Source: LD21 sp963715785 (GTDB lineage: Bacteria > Bacteroidota > Bacteroidia > Bacteroidales > VadinHA17). Taken from it: a stretch of 64,000 nt of DNA. Shown here one piece after another: positions 37,330-48,125 of the stretch (its first letter is position 1; each line of letters begins with the position of its first letter). The stretch covers positions 2,790,001 to 2,854,000 of the forward strand of contig OY970276.1 of NCBI GenBank assembly GCA_963715785.1, given 5' to 3'. Both the position numbers and the translations under genes were made by a program. A model generated the notes under the pieces. It was not told the DNA's origin, did not search any database, and saw nothing but the letters and a program-made list of their open reading frames with translations.

Positions 37330-37765
37330 TTCTGTTAATATTTTCTTTTTTATTTGATCTGTTATCAAGGAAAGACTGAAGAATTATGGAAGCGCTTATT
37401 TTATCAACCATCGATTTATCCTGCCTGTCCTTCTTTTTTACTCCTCCGTCGATCATTGTCCTGAAAGCCATTTGCGATGTAAATCTTTCATCTGCAAGAT
37501 GGATATGTTTTTCAGGATATGTTTTTTTCAGTTTTTTTATGAATGGATTTATATAACTAACAGATTCACTTGGCTGGTTGTTCATCTGAACCGGATAACC
37601 AATCACAAAAGCCTCTACTTCATCAGTTTTAAGATAATCATTCATAAAACTGTCAAATTCAGCCGGACTGACTGTAATCAGAGGCGATGCAAATATTTGA
37701 AGCGGATCTGTAACTGCCAGCCCGATTCTTTTTATACCATAATCTATTCCGATTATCCTGCCCAT
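37235..37765 (-). CDS. ruvX: RuvX/YqgF-type Holliday-junction resolvase-like protein
   Basis: The start is the Met at 37765 (MGRIIGIDYGIKRIGLAVTD), which begins the RNase-H-like core; upstream residues in the frame do not belong. VIGYPVQMNNQPSE and HLADERFTS are typical. The family length is about 138 residues, while the open frame runs to 177. The last part, after about residue 143, overlaps def in another frame and is probably an artefact of an indel in the A-rich stretch near 37345-37355; a corrected frame would stop at 37335. Role: 16S rRNA 5' maturation and/or junction processing. Confidence 0.75.
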   Translation of the reverse strand: MGRIIGIDYGIKRIGLAVTDPLQIFASPLITVSPAEFDSFMNDYLKTDEVEAFVIGYPVQMNNQPSESVSYINPFIKKLKKTYPEKHIHLADERFTSQMAFRTMIDGGVKKKDRQDKSMVDKISASIILQSFLDNRSNKKENINRNDLSNSCIRTSGFKKSCSEIDKDYPGSESID

Positions 37766-37779
37766 AATTTTATAGGGAG

Positions 37780-37787
37780 CAAAAGTA
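37780..37787 (-). promoter_or_regulatory. -7 element TACTTTTG of the ruvX-def promoter
   Basis: A perfect TAnnTTTG match sits 15 bp upstream of the ruvX start. The nearest upstream TTTG is 23 bp away, longer than the consensus spacing. Confidence 0.4.
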
Positions 37788-37908
37788 CGAATAAAAGTAG
37801 GAGTAAAAGACAAACAAATATTTAAGCCGCATGGCAAATTGCAAACCGCTCAATCCCGGTTCCTATATATAACTGAGACAGATATAATTAAGAGACAGGT
37901 ATAAAATA

Positions 37909-37937
37909 GTAGAGACAGGTCTCAGACCTGTCTCTAC
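37909..37937. repeat. 13-bp perfect inverted repeat (GTAGAGACAGGTC...)
   Basis: The arms GTAGAGACAGGTC and GACCTGTCTCTAC flank a TCA loop. It lies 22 bp past the nifJ stop codon, with no T tract on the minus strand. Partial copies, AGAGACAGGT, occur just upstream near 37891. It may be a dispersed palindrome or a bidirectional hairpin. Confidence 0.6.
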
Positions 37938-37958
37938 AACATTATATCAGAATAATTC

Positions 37959-40900
37959 TTATTCTGTTTTTGCTTCTGCCGGAGCAAACTCCATTGCGGC
38001 CAGCCGCTGGTAGGATTTGTATCTCCATTTTGCATTCTCTTCAGCAGCTTTGAACAGTACACTCAGCTTCTCCCGGGAATGCTTTCATAAGAGATGTATA
38101 GCGTACTTCCGATTTCAGGAAATCCTGGAATTTTGTCCAGTCAGGTTCTTTTGAATCAAGTATGAAAGGATTTTTTCCTTCTGCTCTCAAGCAGAGGATT
38201 AAACCTGTAAAGATGCCAGTAACCTGCTTCAACAGCATGTTTTGTCTCATGCCTGGGTTTTGCCCATACCATCTCTTAGTCCATGGTTGATACATGGTGC
38301 ATAAGCAATTATAAGTGATGGTCCGGGAAATGCTTCAGCTTCTTTTATAGCCTTGAAATACTGTGCATTACTTGCACCCATTGCAACCTGTGCAACATAA
38401 ACATATCCATAGCTCATTGCCATCATTCCAAGGTCTTTCTTACGGATCTTTTTACCTGATGCAGCAAATTTTGCAACTGCTCCTGCAGGTGTTGATTTGG
38501 ATGCCTGACCACCGGTATTTGAATAAACTTCTGTATCGAGTACAAGGATGTTTACATCTTCTCCTGAAGCAATAACATGATCAAGTCCACCATAGCCAAT
38601 ATCATAAGCCCAGCCGTCACCACCAAAGATCCACTGGGATTTTTTGACAAGATATTGTTTCAGGCTGAGGATCTCTTTTGCAACTTCTGATTTTTCTTTA
38701 CTGCAGGCTTCAATAACTTTTGCAGAGGCAATTCTTGAAGCTTCAGCATTATCTTTTTCTTTCAGCCATTCTTCAAATACAGCTTTTGTTTCAGCACTTA
38801 CAGTGATCCATCAGCAATAGCTCCTTTCATCCGTAAGAGCAATACGGTCTCTCAGTTTGCCTGCACCCAGTGATAATCCAAGTCCGTATTCAGCATTGTC
38901 TTCAAACAGTGAATTTGCCCATGCCGGTCCCTGTCCTTTACTTATTATGTGTATAAGGAGTTGAAGGAGCAGAACCGCCATAGATTGAAGAACATCCTGT
39001 TGCATTTGAAACTATCATCCTGTCACCAAAAAGCTGTGTTATTGATTTGATATAAGGTGTTTCACCGCAACCGGCACAAGCACCTGAGAATTCAAATAAT
39101 GGCTGAGCAAACTGACTGTTCTTTACATTCACAAATTTATCAACAACTGTATCTTTATAGCCAACTTTTTCATGCATGTATGTCCAGCGTTCAATTTCTT
39201 CACTCTGTGATTCAAGCGGTTTCATGATAAGAGCTTTGTTCTTTGAAGGACAAACATCAGCACAGTTACCGCAACCTGTGCAATCAAGAACACTTACCTG
39301 TATTTTGAAATTTATAAGCTTTAAGAGCTCCCGGAATCCCTGTAATAGTTTTTGTTCCTTCAGGTGCATTTGCCAGTTCTTCTTCAGTTAACAGGAAAGG
39401 ACGGATAGATGCGTGAGGACAAACATATGAACACTGGTTACACTGAATACATTCATTTGGCTGCCATTCAGGAACATTTACTGCAATACCTCGTTTTTCA
39501 TATGCTGATGTACCTGATGGGAATGTTCCATCTTCTCTGCCTGCAAATGCACTTACAGGAAGATCATCACCTTTCATGGCAGTTAATTGGTTCCATCACT
39601 TCACGGATGAATTCAGGAATATTACGTGTATCACCGTTTTTGCTCGACCTTGATGCTTGCCCATTCAGCCGGGATCTCAATCTTTGTCAACTGCACTGCC
39701 TTTGTCGACTGCAGCAGTAGTTCATTTTTACAACATCCTCACCTTTTTTGCCATAGCTCTTATAAATAGCCTTTTTCATTTCAGTTTCAGCTTTTTCATA
39801 AGGAATAACATTGGCTACCTTAAAGAATGCTGCCTGCATTATGGTATTGGTACGGTGAACCAAGACCAAGTTCTTCTGCAATTAGTGTTGCATTGATAAT
39901 ATAGAAATTAATATGGTTTTCAGCCATATATTTCTTCATATGATCGGGAAGATGGTTCTTTGTTTCTTCTGCATCCCAGATTGAGTTCAGAAGAAATGTA
40001 CCGTTTTTCTTCAGTCCCTTCAGCATATCATATTTATCAAGATATGACGGAACATGACAAGCAACAAAATCAGGAGTATTTACCAGATATGGTGAACGGA
40101 TAGGTTTGTCGCCAAAACGCAGGTGAGAAGTTGTTATACCACCTGATTTCTTTGAATCATATGCAAAATAAGCCTGGCAATATTTATCTGTGGAATCACC
40201 GATAATCTTGATTGAGTTTTTATTTGCACCAACAGTTCCATCTGATCCAAGACCATAGAATTTTGCTGAATATGTACCCGGGAGAGCAACATGTATTTCA
40301 GGAAGAATTGGAAGTGATTTGAATGTAACATCATCAACAATACCAACAGTAAACTGATTCTTGGGTTCTTTCAGTTTCATATTCTCAAAAACCGAAAGAA
40401 TCATGCTTGGGGTAGTATCTTTTGAACTTAGTCCATAACGTCCGCCAACAATCACCGGTCTTTCCTGCCTGTCGTAAAACATTTCTTTAATATCAAGATA
40501 AAGAGGTTCTCCATTTGCTCCCGATTCTTTTGTTCTGTCAAGAACAGTTATTTTCTTTACAGATTTCGGGAATACATCAAAAAAGTATTTTGCAGAGAAA
40601 GGACGATAGAGATGAACAGTTATCAATCCTATTTTTTCACCTTTGCTGCCAGATAATCTATGGTTTCCTTGGTAGTTTCTGTTACTGAACCCATTGCAAT
40701 AATTATATTTTCTGCATCGGGTGCACCATAATACTGGAAAGGTTTATATTCTCTTCCGGTGAGTTTTGTTATCTCAGCCATATATGAGTTAACAATATCA
40801 GGAATAGGTTCATAGAATTTATTTACTGATTCTTTTGCCTGGAAGAAAATATCAGGATTCTGAGCAGTTCCTCTTGTTACAGGATGTTCCGGATTCAAAG

Positions 40901-41523
40901 CATTTTCGCGGAATTTTTTGAGTGCATCGAGATCAATAAGTTTCTTCAGGTCTTCCATTTCGAGATATTCTATTTTCTGAACTTCATGTGATGATCTGAA
41001 ACCATCAAAGAAATGCAGGAAAGGAATTCTTGATTTGATAGCTGAAAGGTGTGCAACACCGGCAAGATCCATAATTTCCTGAACACTGCCGCTGGCAAGC
41101 ATTGCAAAACCTGTCTGACGTGTAGCATAAATATCACTGTGATCACCAAAAATTGAAAGGGCATGTGCAGCAACTGCACGGGCACTAACATGAAAAACAC
41201 CCGGAAGAAGTTCTCCGGCAATCTTGTACATATTAGGTATCATAAGAAGCAATCCCTGTGAACAGGTGAATGTTGAGCATAGGGCACCTGTCTGTAGATG
41301 CTCCATGCAAAGCACCTGCAGCACCTGCTTCAGATTGCATTTCAACAACTTTAACCTGTTCGCCGAAAATGTTTTTTAAACCGTTGGCAGCCCATTCATC
41401 AACAAATTCTGCCATGGTGGAGGAAGGTGTGATAGGATATATGCAAGCTACTTCGCTAAACATATATGCAACATGCGCAGCGGCCTGATTGCCGTCGCAT
41501 GTTATAAACTTTTTTGTTCCCAT
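37959..41523 (-). CDS. nifJ: Pyruvate:ferredoxin (flavodoxin) oxidoreductase (multiply frameshifted)
   Basis: The single-chain homodimeric type, about 1188 residues if frames are joined (normal). It starts MGTKKFITCDGNQAAAHVAY and includes YPITPSSTMAE of domain I. Domain III and the gamma region follow at 40626-39820. Two [4Fe-4S] motifs are CIQCNQCSYVCP near 39450 and CTGCGNCADVCP near 39280. The TPP site is GCAGCGETPYIK near 39060, and the protein ends RLAAMEFAPAEAKTE. At least six indels interrupt it. It oxidises pyruvate to acetyl-CoA and reduces ferredoxin, pointing to anaerobic metabolism. A -7 element TACTTTTG is at 41570-41577. Confidence 0.88.
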
Positions 41524-41569
41524 TGTAATTATATATGTGATTTAAAAGAATGGTTTAGAAAATAAAGTG

Positions 41570-41577
41570 CAAAAGTA
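41570..41577 (-). promoter_or_regulatory. -7 element TACTTTTG of the nifJ promoter
   Basis: A perfect TAnnTTTG match lies 47 bp upstream of the nifJ start; a -33 element is not clear. Confidence 0.4.
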
Positions 41578-41594
41578 TAAAAAAAATGACATTG

Positions 41595-43439
41595 TTATCC
41601 GCCATTCATTGAAATCAGAAATTCTTCATTTGATTTGGCCTGAAGTAACCTGTCACGAAGGAATTCCATGGCTTCAACTGAGTTCATGTCGGTGAGGAAG
41701 TTACGCAGAACCCAGATCTTTTGAAGTATATTTTTATTGAGAAGAAGATCTTCTCTTCGGGTACTTGAGGCAGGAATATCAATTGACGGGAATATTCTTC
41801 TGTTTGAAAGTTTACGGTCGAGCTGCAATTCCATATTACCGGTTCCTTTAAACTCTTCAAAGATAACATCATCCATTTTTGATCCGGTTTCTGTAAGAGC
41901 AGTTGCAAGAATTGTAAGCGATCCTCCGTTTTCAATATTACGGGCTGCACCGAAAAATCTTTTTGGTTTATGCAGTGCATTGGAGTCAACACCTCCGGAT
42001 AATACTTTTCCTGATGCCGGAGCTGTTGTATTGAAAGCTCTTGCAAGTCTGGTTATTGAATCAAGAAGAATTACAACATCATGACCGCATTCAACAAGTC
42101 TTTTTGCTTTTTCAAGAACAATATTGGCAACACGGCAATGGCGTTCAGCAGGTTCATCAAAAGTTGAAGCAATAACTTCAGCTTTCACATTCCTGGCCAT
42201 ATCCGTAACCTCTTCAGGTCTTTCATCGATAAGTAAGATCATAAGATAAACTTCAGGATGATATTTGGCTATTGCATTTGCAATTTCCTGAAGAAGAATT
42301 GTTTTACCGGTTTTTGGCTGTGCAACAATCAGTCCGCGCTGTCCTTTTCCAATCGGGGTGAACATATCAATTACCCTTACCGATAAGGAACCTTCTCCCG
42401 GCTGGCAGAGAGTAAATTTCTCATCAGGGAAAAGAGGTGTAAGAAAATCAAATGGAACCCTGTCACGGATAAAATCGGGACTTCTTCCATTGATTTCATC
42501 AACCTTTATGAGCGGAAAATATTTTTCACCCTCTTTTGGAGGACGGATTGATCCCTTAATCGTATCACCGGTCTTGAGTCCGAAAAGTTTTATCTGCGAT
42601 TGTGATACATATATATCATCGGGTGAATTAAGATAATTATAATCGGGTGATCTCAGGAAACCGTAACCGTCGGGCATAATTTCAAGAACACCTGTATTAT
42701 AGATTATTCCTTCAAAATCATATGGTCTTTCTTTCTTCTCTTCTCTCACAGGAATGTACTTCACGAACAGTTTCCTTTACAGGCTGATCAACAATTATAT
42801 CTCCGAAATAAGTATCGGCAGGTGTTTTGATTTCATCACTGGGAATCGCCATTCAGAATTGGAATTGAATTATCAATCACAAGAGCTCGGCGATGGTTCA
42901 GGAGTTCTTCTCTCAAACCTGGTGCCGCTACCACTGCCCGAACCACTATTAAATCTTTCGGACCTTTCATTCTTTTCTTCATATTTCTGATCGGTTCTCC
43001 ATTTCGGAGCTTTTCTGTTTTCCCGCAACTGCTCTGGCTTTTTAAACAGATCAGGTTTTCTCAGTTTTTTCAGTTTTTTTATTCTGTTCCTGCCAGTCTC
43101 CCTGTCGTGTTTCAGGTCTCTTAACTCCATCGGGTGAAACAGACATAACTGATTCTATAGTTCTTTTTACTACAGGCTTTAATGTCCTTGGACGTTTTCC
43201 TCTTCTCAATGCAGAATCGGAATCCTGATTATATAACTTCAGTGAGTAGATTGGGGTTTCCTCGTGGTTCTGTTTTAAGCTGGAGGATTTTGCTCCGGCG
43301 CCTCAATGGCCTGCTGGTCAAGGATTTTGTATATTAAATCCTGTTTCTTTAAAGATTCTGCTTTTTTGATTTTAAGTTCTTTTGCTATATCCTTTAACTC
43401 AGGAAGCAGTTTCTTACTTAACTCAAGAATGTCGTACAT
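41595..43439 (-). CDS. rho: Transcription termination factor Rho (frameshifted)
   Basis: Start at 43439, MYDILELSKKLLPELKDIAKEL, the helical Rho-N (SAP-like) domain. A Lys/Arg/Glu-rich insertion follows (43130-42873; ends in a Gly-Ser tract), as in Bacteroidota Rho. The RNA-binding cold-shock fold starts FEGIIYNTGVLEIMPDGYGF. The ATPase has the Walker A sequence PKTGKT near 42300 and ILLIDERPEEVTDMAR. It ends SNEEFLISMNGG. At least two frame changes (near 43270 and 42765-42870) fall in the linker. The ATP-driven hexameric helicase domain is intact. Confidence 0.88.
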
Positions 43440-43794
43440 ATTGTAATGATAAATGGAATATAAGAGATTATAAATGATTTTGTTGGAAACTCGGGCCAAG
43501 ATATGAAAGTGAACCCGATGGATTATGTTATAACTACTTCACATATCCTAAAAACAGCTGCAATATTAAATAAAATTGCTTAATATAATTCCTAATAAAT
43601 GTTATCAAAAATGCAACGGAGTTTATCAAATCAATTAATAATTTGATATTCAATATGAAAAATAACTTCGCAATTTAGTAAAAAACTATTATCTAACAAA
43701 AAAAAATTGCATAATATTTCGTAAATCTGGTTTTTTTTACTAAAATTGTGCCTATTGCCTGATATCTCTTCAGAAACTAAATACTGGCCTGTAA
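43440..43794. other. Divergent intergenic region between rho and rpoD
   Basis: An AT-rich stretch of 355 bp with no gene. It must hold the promoters of both genes. TAAAATTG near 43741 is one mismatch from TAnnTTTG upstream of rpoD. No clean -33/-7 pair was found on either strand. Confidence 0.4.
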
Positions 43795-44661
43795 ATGCGT
43801 CAGCTTAAGATAACAAAACAGGTTACAAACCGAGACACTCCATCACTGGATAAATATCTTCAGGAGATTGGAAGAGTTGATCTTATTTCACCCGAAGAGG
43901 AAGTGATTCTGGCAAGAAGGATTAAATCGGGTGAGACTGAAGCTCTCAGAAAACTTGTAAAAGCAAATCTTCGTTTTGTTGTATCCGTAGCCAAACAATA
44001 TCAGAACCAGGGAATGAGTCTTCCTGATCTGATTAATGAAGGCAATCTTGGATTGATGAAAGCCGCCCAGCGTTTTGATGAGACAAGAGGATTCAAGTTC
44101 ATATCCTATGCAGTATGGTGGATAAGGCAGGCAATCCTTCAGGCTCTTGCTGAACAGGCCAGAATTGTGCAGGCTTCCGGTTAATAAGATCGGATCAATT
44201 AACCGGATTAACAGGGCATTTGCACGGCTTGAACAGGAATATGAGAGGGAACCATCATCCCAGGAGATAGCTGAAATACTCGAGATGATACCTGAAGAGG
44301 TAAAGGATGCGCTTGAAAACCAACGGACGGACTGTCAGTATGGATGCTCCTATCAGTGCGGAGGAGGATAATAACATGTATGATGTTCTCCAGAGCGCCG
44401 ATACACCGAGTCCCGATAGAAATCTTATAAATGAATCACTTGCCTATGAAATTGAAAGGGCATTAAGCACTCTGTCTCCCAGGGAATCAAAAGTTCTTGA
44501 AGTTATATTTCGGTTTGGGGATGAAGCATCCATATACACTTGAGGAGATAGGCGAGGAGCTGAGCCTTACCCGTGAAAGAGTCAGGCAAATAAAGGAAAA
44601 AGCAATCAAAAGAATCCAGTTTACAACCCGCTGCCGGATACTCAAATCCTACCTTGGATAA
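43795..44661 (+). CDS. rpoD: Primary sigma-70 factor, short Bacteroidota type (frameshifted)
   Basis: Begins MRQLKITKQVTNRDTPSLDKYLQ and has region 1.2 and all of region 2 (NLRFVVSVAKQY, INEGNLGLMKAAQRFD, FISYAVWWIRQAI). Region 3 follows after a one-base insertion near 44170 (RLPVNKIGSI). Region 4 contains FGMKHPYTLEEIGEEL after a one-base insertion near 44520 and ends CRILKSYLG. A third extra base lies near 44325. Each break is cured by removing one base, giving about 287 residues, the standard length. The missing region 1.1 is normal for this phylum. It should read the TTG/TAnnTTTG promoters listed here. Confidence 0.88.
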
Positions 44662-44696
44662 CAATTTGTTTCTATCTTTGCGTAAAATTATTTTAA

Positions 44697-45351
44697 ATGG
44701 AGCACCTGGTTTCCCCATCATTGCTGGCAGCTGATTTTGCCAATCTTGGAAAATGAGGTTATGATGATAAACAGAAGTGAAGCTGACTGGCTTCACCTCG
44801 ATATCATGGATGGCGTATTTGTTCCAAATATCTCATTCGGTTTCCCGATTATAAAAGCTGTTAAAAAAGTAGCAACAAAACCGCTTGATGTGCATCTTAT
44901 GATTGTTGATCCCGACAGGTATCTGAACCAGTTCTGCGAAGCCGGTGCTAATAATCTGACCGTTCAGTATGAAGCTTGCACACATCTGAACAGAACAGTA
45001 ACGGAAATACGAAACCTTGGAATGAAAGCAGGGGTGGCCTTAAATCCGCATACTCCTGTATCACTTCTTAAAAATATTCTTCCTTATATCGATATGGTAC
45101 TTATAATGACAGTCAATCCGGGCTTCGGCGGACAATTATTTATAAAAGAGAGCTATAATAAGATAACCGAACTGCGCAACATGATTGATTCAGGCGGTTA
45201 TAATGTTCTTATTGAGGTTGACGGAGGGATAGATACGTCAAATGCACAAAAACTTATTGAATCAGGTGTGAATGTTCTTGTAGCCGGCAGTTCTGTCTTT
45301 GGTTCAATAGATCCTGTTAAAACAATAAGCAGATTAAAGAATCTGTTCTGA
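44697..45351 (+). CDS. rpe: Ribulose-phosphate 3-epimerase (frameshifted)
   Basis: Starts at 44697, MEHLVSPSLLAADFANLG, and after one extra A near 44754 continues EVMMINRSEADWLHLDIMDGVFVPN. The TIM-barrel motifs are present: HLDIMDG with metal ligands, PLDVHLMI, MTVNPGFGGQ and EVDGGI near the end. Length about 217 residues, normal. It interconverts ribulose 5-phosphate and xylulose 5-phosphate in the pentose phosphate pathway. A TATCTTTG -7-like element at 44673-44680 precedes the start. Downstream miaA is convergent. Confidence 0.85.
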
Positions 45352-45390
45352 TCTTTTAGAACGAATTATAAATCCTCGCTAGCGGGGAGA

Positions 45391-46298
45391 CTAAGTTTGC
45401 AGGAGTGAATCAAGGTATCCGATTATCTCATCAACCTGATCTGCCTGAAACCATTTTATATCCTTATCCTTTGCCCACCATGTCATCTGTCGCTTTGCAT
45501 AGCGTCTGCTGTTTCTTTTTATGAGTTCAATAGCTTTTTCCCTCGATATTTTCCCGTCAAAAAAATCAAAGAATTCTTTATAACCCACACTGTTAAGAGC
45601 ATTCAGATCCCTGAACTTATAAAGAGAGCGTGCCTCATCTTCCAGTCCATGTTCTATCATATCATCAACACGGGAATTAATCCGTGCATAAAGAACATCA
45701 CGCGGTCTCTCAATTCCAATTTTTACTATTTTGAATTCTCTTTCTTTTTTTTGCTTCTTCAGAAAAGAGGAATAGGGTTTACCAGTTGATTCACAGATCT
45801 CAAGAGCCCTGATTATCCTCTTATAGTTTTTCAGGTCAACCTTTGCATAATGTTCCGGATCAAGCAAGTTTTAAAATTGCCCTCAGCCCTTCAATACCTT
45901 CCTCCTTATATAATCTGATATATTTAGTCCTTACAGTGGGATCAACATCAGGGATATCGTCAATCCCATGGCAAACTGCATCAATATACATTCCTGATCC
46001 TCCCTGCATGAGAGCTGCATTGTTTTTGGCAAATAGCTCGGGAAGAAGTTTTAGAACATCTCTTTCGAACAGACTTGAACTGTAATAATCTTCAACTGAC
46101 AGGAATCCTATAAAATGATGTTTTATTGTTTGAAGCTGTGAATCAGACAGGAACAGCAGTCCCTATTTTCATCTCGCGGAAGAACTGCCTTGAGTCAGCT
46201 GAAATAATTTCACATCTAAAATGTCGGGCAAAATTAATGGAAATATCAGTCTTGCCTACCCCGGTCGGACCAAGCAAAACAATCAGAAAATTTTTCAT
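45391..46298 (-). CDS. miaA: tRNA dimethylallyltransferase (frameshifted)
   Basis: Start at 46298 with MKNFLIVLLGPTGVGKTDI, which has the P-loop GPTGVGKT and then ADSRQFFREMKIGTAVP, the substrate-binding motif. After frame changes near 46130 and 45870 the C-terminal part (ALEICESTGKPYSSF, RRYAKRQMTWW) is complete and ends DSLLQT. About 302 residues in total, normal. It adds a dimethylallyl group to A37 of UNN-reading tRNAs. It is convergent with rpe. Confidence 0.85.
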
Positions 46299-46320
46299 CG
46301 GAATTTACTCCTCCGGAAGA

Positions 46321-46880
46321 TTATTCTTCGTCTTCGTTCAGGTTTTCTATGTTTTCGAAATCTGGCAGCGTTTCTTCATCATCTCCGTTAAGGAAAAGCT
46401 CATCAACTTCAGGTTCAACATCATCTCATCATCATCGTCGGAAACAACAATATTATTATAGAGTTTCCTTGAAGTTCCGCCAAAAATCACCTGTTTGGGA
46501 GGAATTCCTTTGGAATTTGTGCAGGATGGATATTCACGACCTTCAATCTCTTTTACTTCACCGGTATACTCAACAAAAAGAGATCTTTCATTGAAAAAAT
46601 CGAATACATAGAGTAATTTCTGGTTTTTGCGGAAAATAATATCTTCCAAAACCGCAACTTCCATTGTTGAAGAACCTGTGCCCATATCAAAGAGAGTAAA
46701 TTCTTCCTCCTTTTCCCAATTGTCGGTTGCCATAAAAAATGAAGCCATCTGGGATTTATCAAACTCCAGTTCATCCTGAATCTGGTTATGAAAATCCATT
46801 AATGTATGCGTGTCAAGAAATTCAAATTCCCTGACAAATGACTCATCTTCATCTGATAACACTACAAATTTGTAAACCAT
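46321..46880 (-). CDS. pRiA4b ORF-3/IS1096 TnpR-like protein with acidic tail (frameshifted at the 3' end)
   Basis: Begins MVYKFVVLSDEDESFVREFE and has the pRiA4b-ORF3/IS1096 passenger-protein pattern (LMDFHNQIQDEL, MASFFMATDNWEKEEEF, FDFFNERSLFVEY, YPSCTNSKGIPPKQV). After about residue 150 one missing base changes the frame. The corrected C-terminus is strongly acidic (DDVEPEVDELFLNGDDEE) and ends LNEDEE with a stop at 46321. The family is common as a chromosomal gene in Bacteroidota, so the IS name does not mean a transposon here. Function unknown. It lies 22 bp upstream of miaA on the same strand. Confidence 0.7.
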
Positions 46881-46922
46881 AATATGTATTAATTCGATGG
46901 GTGCAATATAATATTTTTTAGA

Positions 46923-47984
46923 TTACAATATTCCTGCTATTTTTTTTTTTAGAAGAAATTCTATAGTATCAATTCCATCGGCATAATCCCACAGATGAGG
47001 CGACTGTGCCTTGCCAAAAGGAATATAATGCCTGCCAACAATACATTGTATTTTTTCTTTCAGATCCGCAGTATGCCTGATGACAGCATCCTGAGAATCA
47101 TAATATTCATAAAAAAGTACAGAAACCGGAGAAGAAATCCTCTTATCTTCTTTCAGCAGGATAAATCCGGAATCGTGAAATGCTTCTTTATTTACCAAAA
47201 ATACAGCTTTATTGAAATCATAATTATTAGCGTACTTAGGATGCCTTATTGCCTTACTAAAAGTCTTCCAGCAGGTGGTCAGTGCAGCAATGTCGTAACC
47301 TTCGGGAATATATATTTTTGACACATTCCTGCAACCAAGTCCAAAATAGGAAAAGATATCAATCCCAAGATCTTCAAGTTCCTGTTCTGTTTCAGTGCCG
47401 TCAAGAATTGCTACACTATTCCTGTTTTTCCTGATAATATTGGGGTATTTGCCGAAATAGTAATCAAAATATCTTGAACTGTTGTCACTGCCGGTAGCTA
47501 TGACAGCATCAAAATCGGTAAGAACATCTTCGGTAAATTCGATACTGTTTCTGAAGCCCGGATTTATATCGCATAGCATACTGCCCAGAAAATTAATAAG
47601 TTCGTGATCCTTGGAACTCGTTTTAGCCACCAGGCAATTTCCGGTTATAAGCACAGAAAGGAAGTCATGAAAACCTACAAGAGGTATGTTGCCTGCCATT
47701 ATCACTCCGACTCTTACAGGATTTGTCTTGCCTTTCAGGCCGGGATAACTGTCTGTCCATCTTATGAGATTTTCCCCGGTAAGCTCCTCTGCAACAGCTG
47801 TTAGGGCACGATAGACATTATCGGAAGTAAACCAGGGGTTAATTTTCTCCTGGTTTTCAATCAAAATTTTTAAACGGGAGTAATAGTTCCCGGGGTCATC
47901 TTCTGCCATATGATTACCCTTAAGAGAGTTCCTAAGGCTCTCTCCAAGAAACGCAAATGAATTTATTCTATCCTCAAGGTTCAT
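46923..47984 (-). CDS. Acyl-CoA reductase (LuxC-like)
   Basis: A 353-residue protein of the aldehyde-dehydrogenase fold. Markers are VGVIMAGNIPLVGFHDFL near residue 93, VIATGSDNSSRYF and the catalytic Cys218 in YFGLGCRNVS. The C-terminal EYYDSQDAVIRHTADL is typical of the LuxC family. Such enzymes reduce acyl-CoA or acyl thioesters to aldehydes with NADPH. In Bacteroidota a relative is often found as a solitary gene with no luciferase genes nearby, as here. A -7 element TATTTTTG lies at 48004-48011. Confidence 0.85.
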   Translation of the reverse strand: MNLEDRINSFAFLGESLRNSLKGNHMAEDDPGNYYSRLKILIENQEKINPWFTSDNVYRALTAVAEELTGENLIRWTDSYPGLKGKTNPVRVGVIMAGNIPLVGFHDFLSVLITGNCLVAKTSSKDHELINFLGSMLCDINPGFRNSIEFTEDVLTDFDAVIATGSDNSSRYFDYYFGKYPNIIRKNRNSVAILDGTETEQELEDLGIDIFSYFGLGCRNVSKIYIPEGYDIAALTTCWKTFSKAIRHPKYANNYDFNKAVFLVNKEAFHDSGFILLKEDKRISSPVSVLFYEYYDSQDAVIRHTADLKEKIQCIVGRHYIPFGKAQSPHLWDYADGIDTIEFLLKKKIAGIL

Positions 47985-48003
47985 ACTTGAATAATTCAGT
48001 GAG

Positions 48004-48011
48004 CAAAAATA
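48004..48011 (-). promoter_or_regulatory. -7 element TATTTTTG of the acyl-CoA reductase promoter
   Basis: A perfect TAnnTTTG match 20 bp upstream of the start codon; -33 not clear. Confidence 0.45.
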
Positions 48012-48036
48012 GCCATTTTGAACTACAATAAAATAA

Positions 48037-48064
48037 AAAACTGATCCTTGGCAGGACCAGTTTT
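48037..48064 (-). terminator. Terminator of the TonB-domain gene at 48126
   Basis: AAAACTGATCC / GGACCAGTTTT stem with a T-rich tail on the minus strand. Confidence 0.65.
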
Positions 48065-48125
48065 AAAATGCATCTGCAGTTGAATCAGAATGCCTTAGAG
48101 CTGAAGCTCCCTCAATAGTTAAGCC

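Noticed and set aside
43795..44661. rpoD as a true pseudogene or programmed-frameshift gene
   Set aside because: All three breaks are removed by deleting one base each and neighbouring essential genes show the same damage; a slippery sequence is not common to the sites.
46321..46880. An IS1096 insertion sequence
   Set aside because: Only the passenger-like protein family is present; there are no transposase, inverted repeats or target duplication around it.
46923..47984. A luciferase (lux) operon
   Set aside because: Only the LuxC-like reductase is present, with no luxAB or luxD/E; the family is widespread without luminescence.
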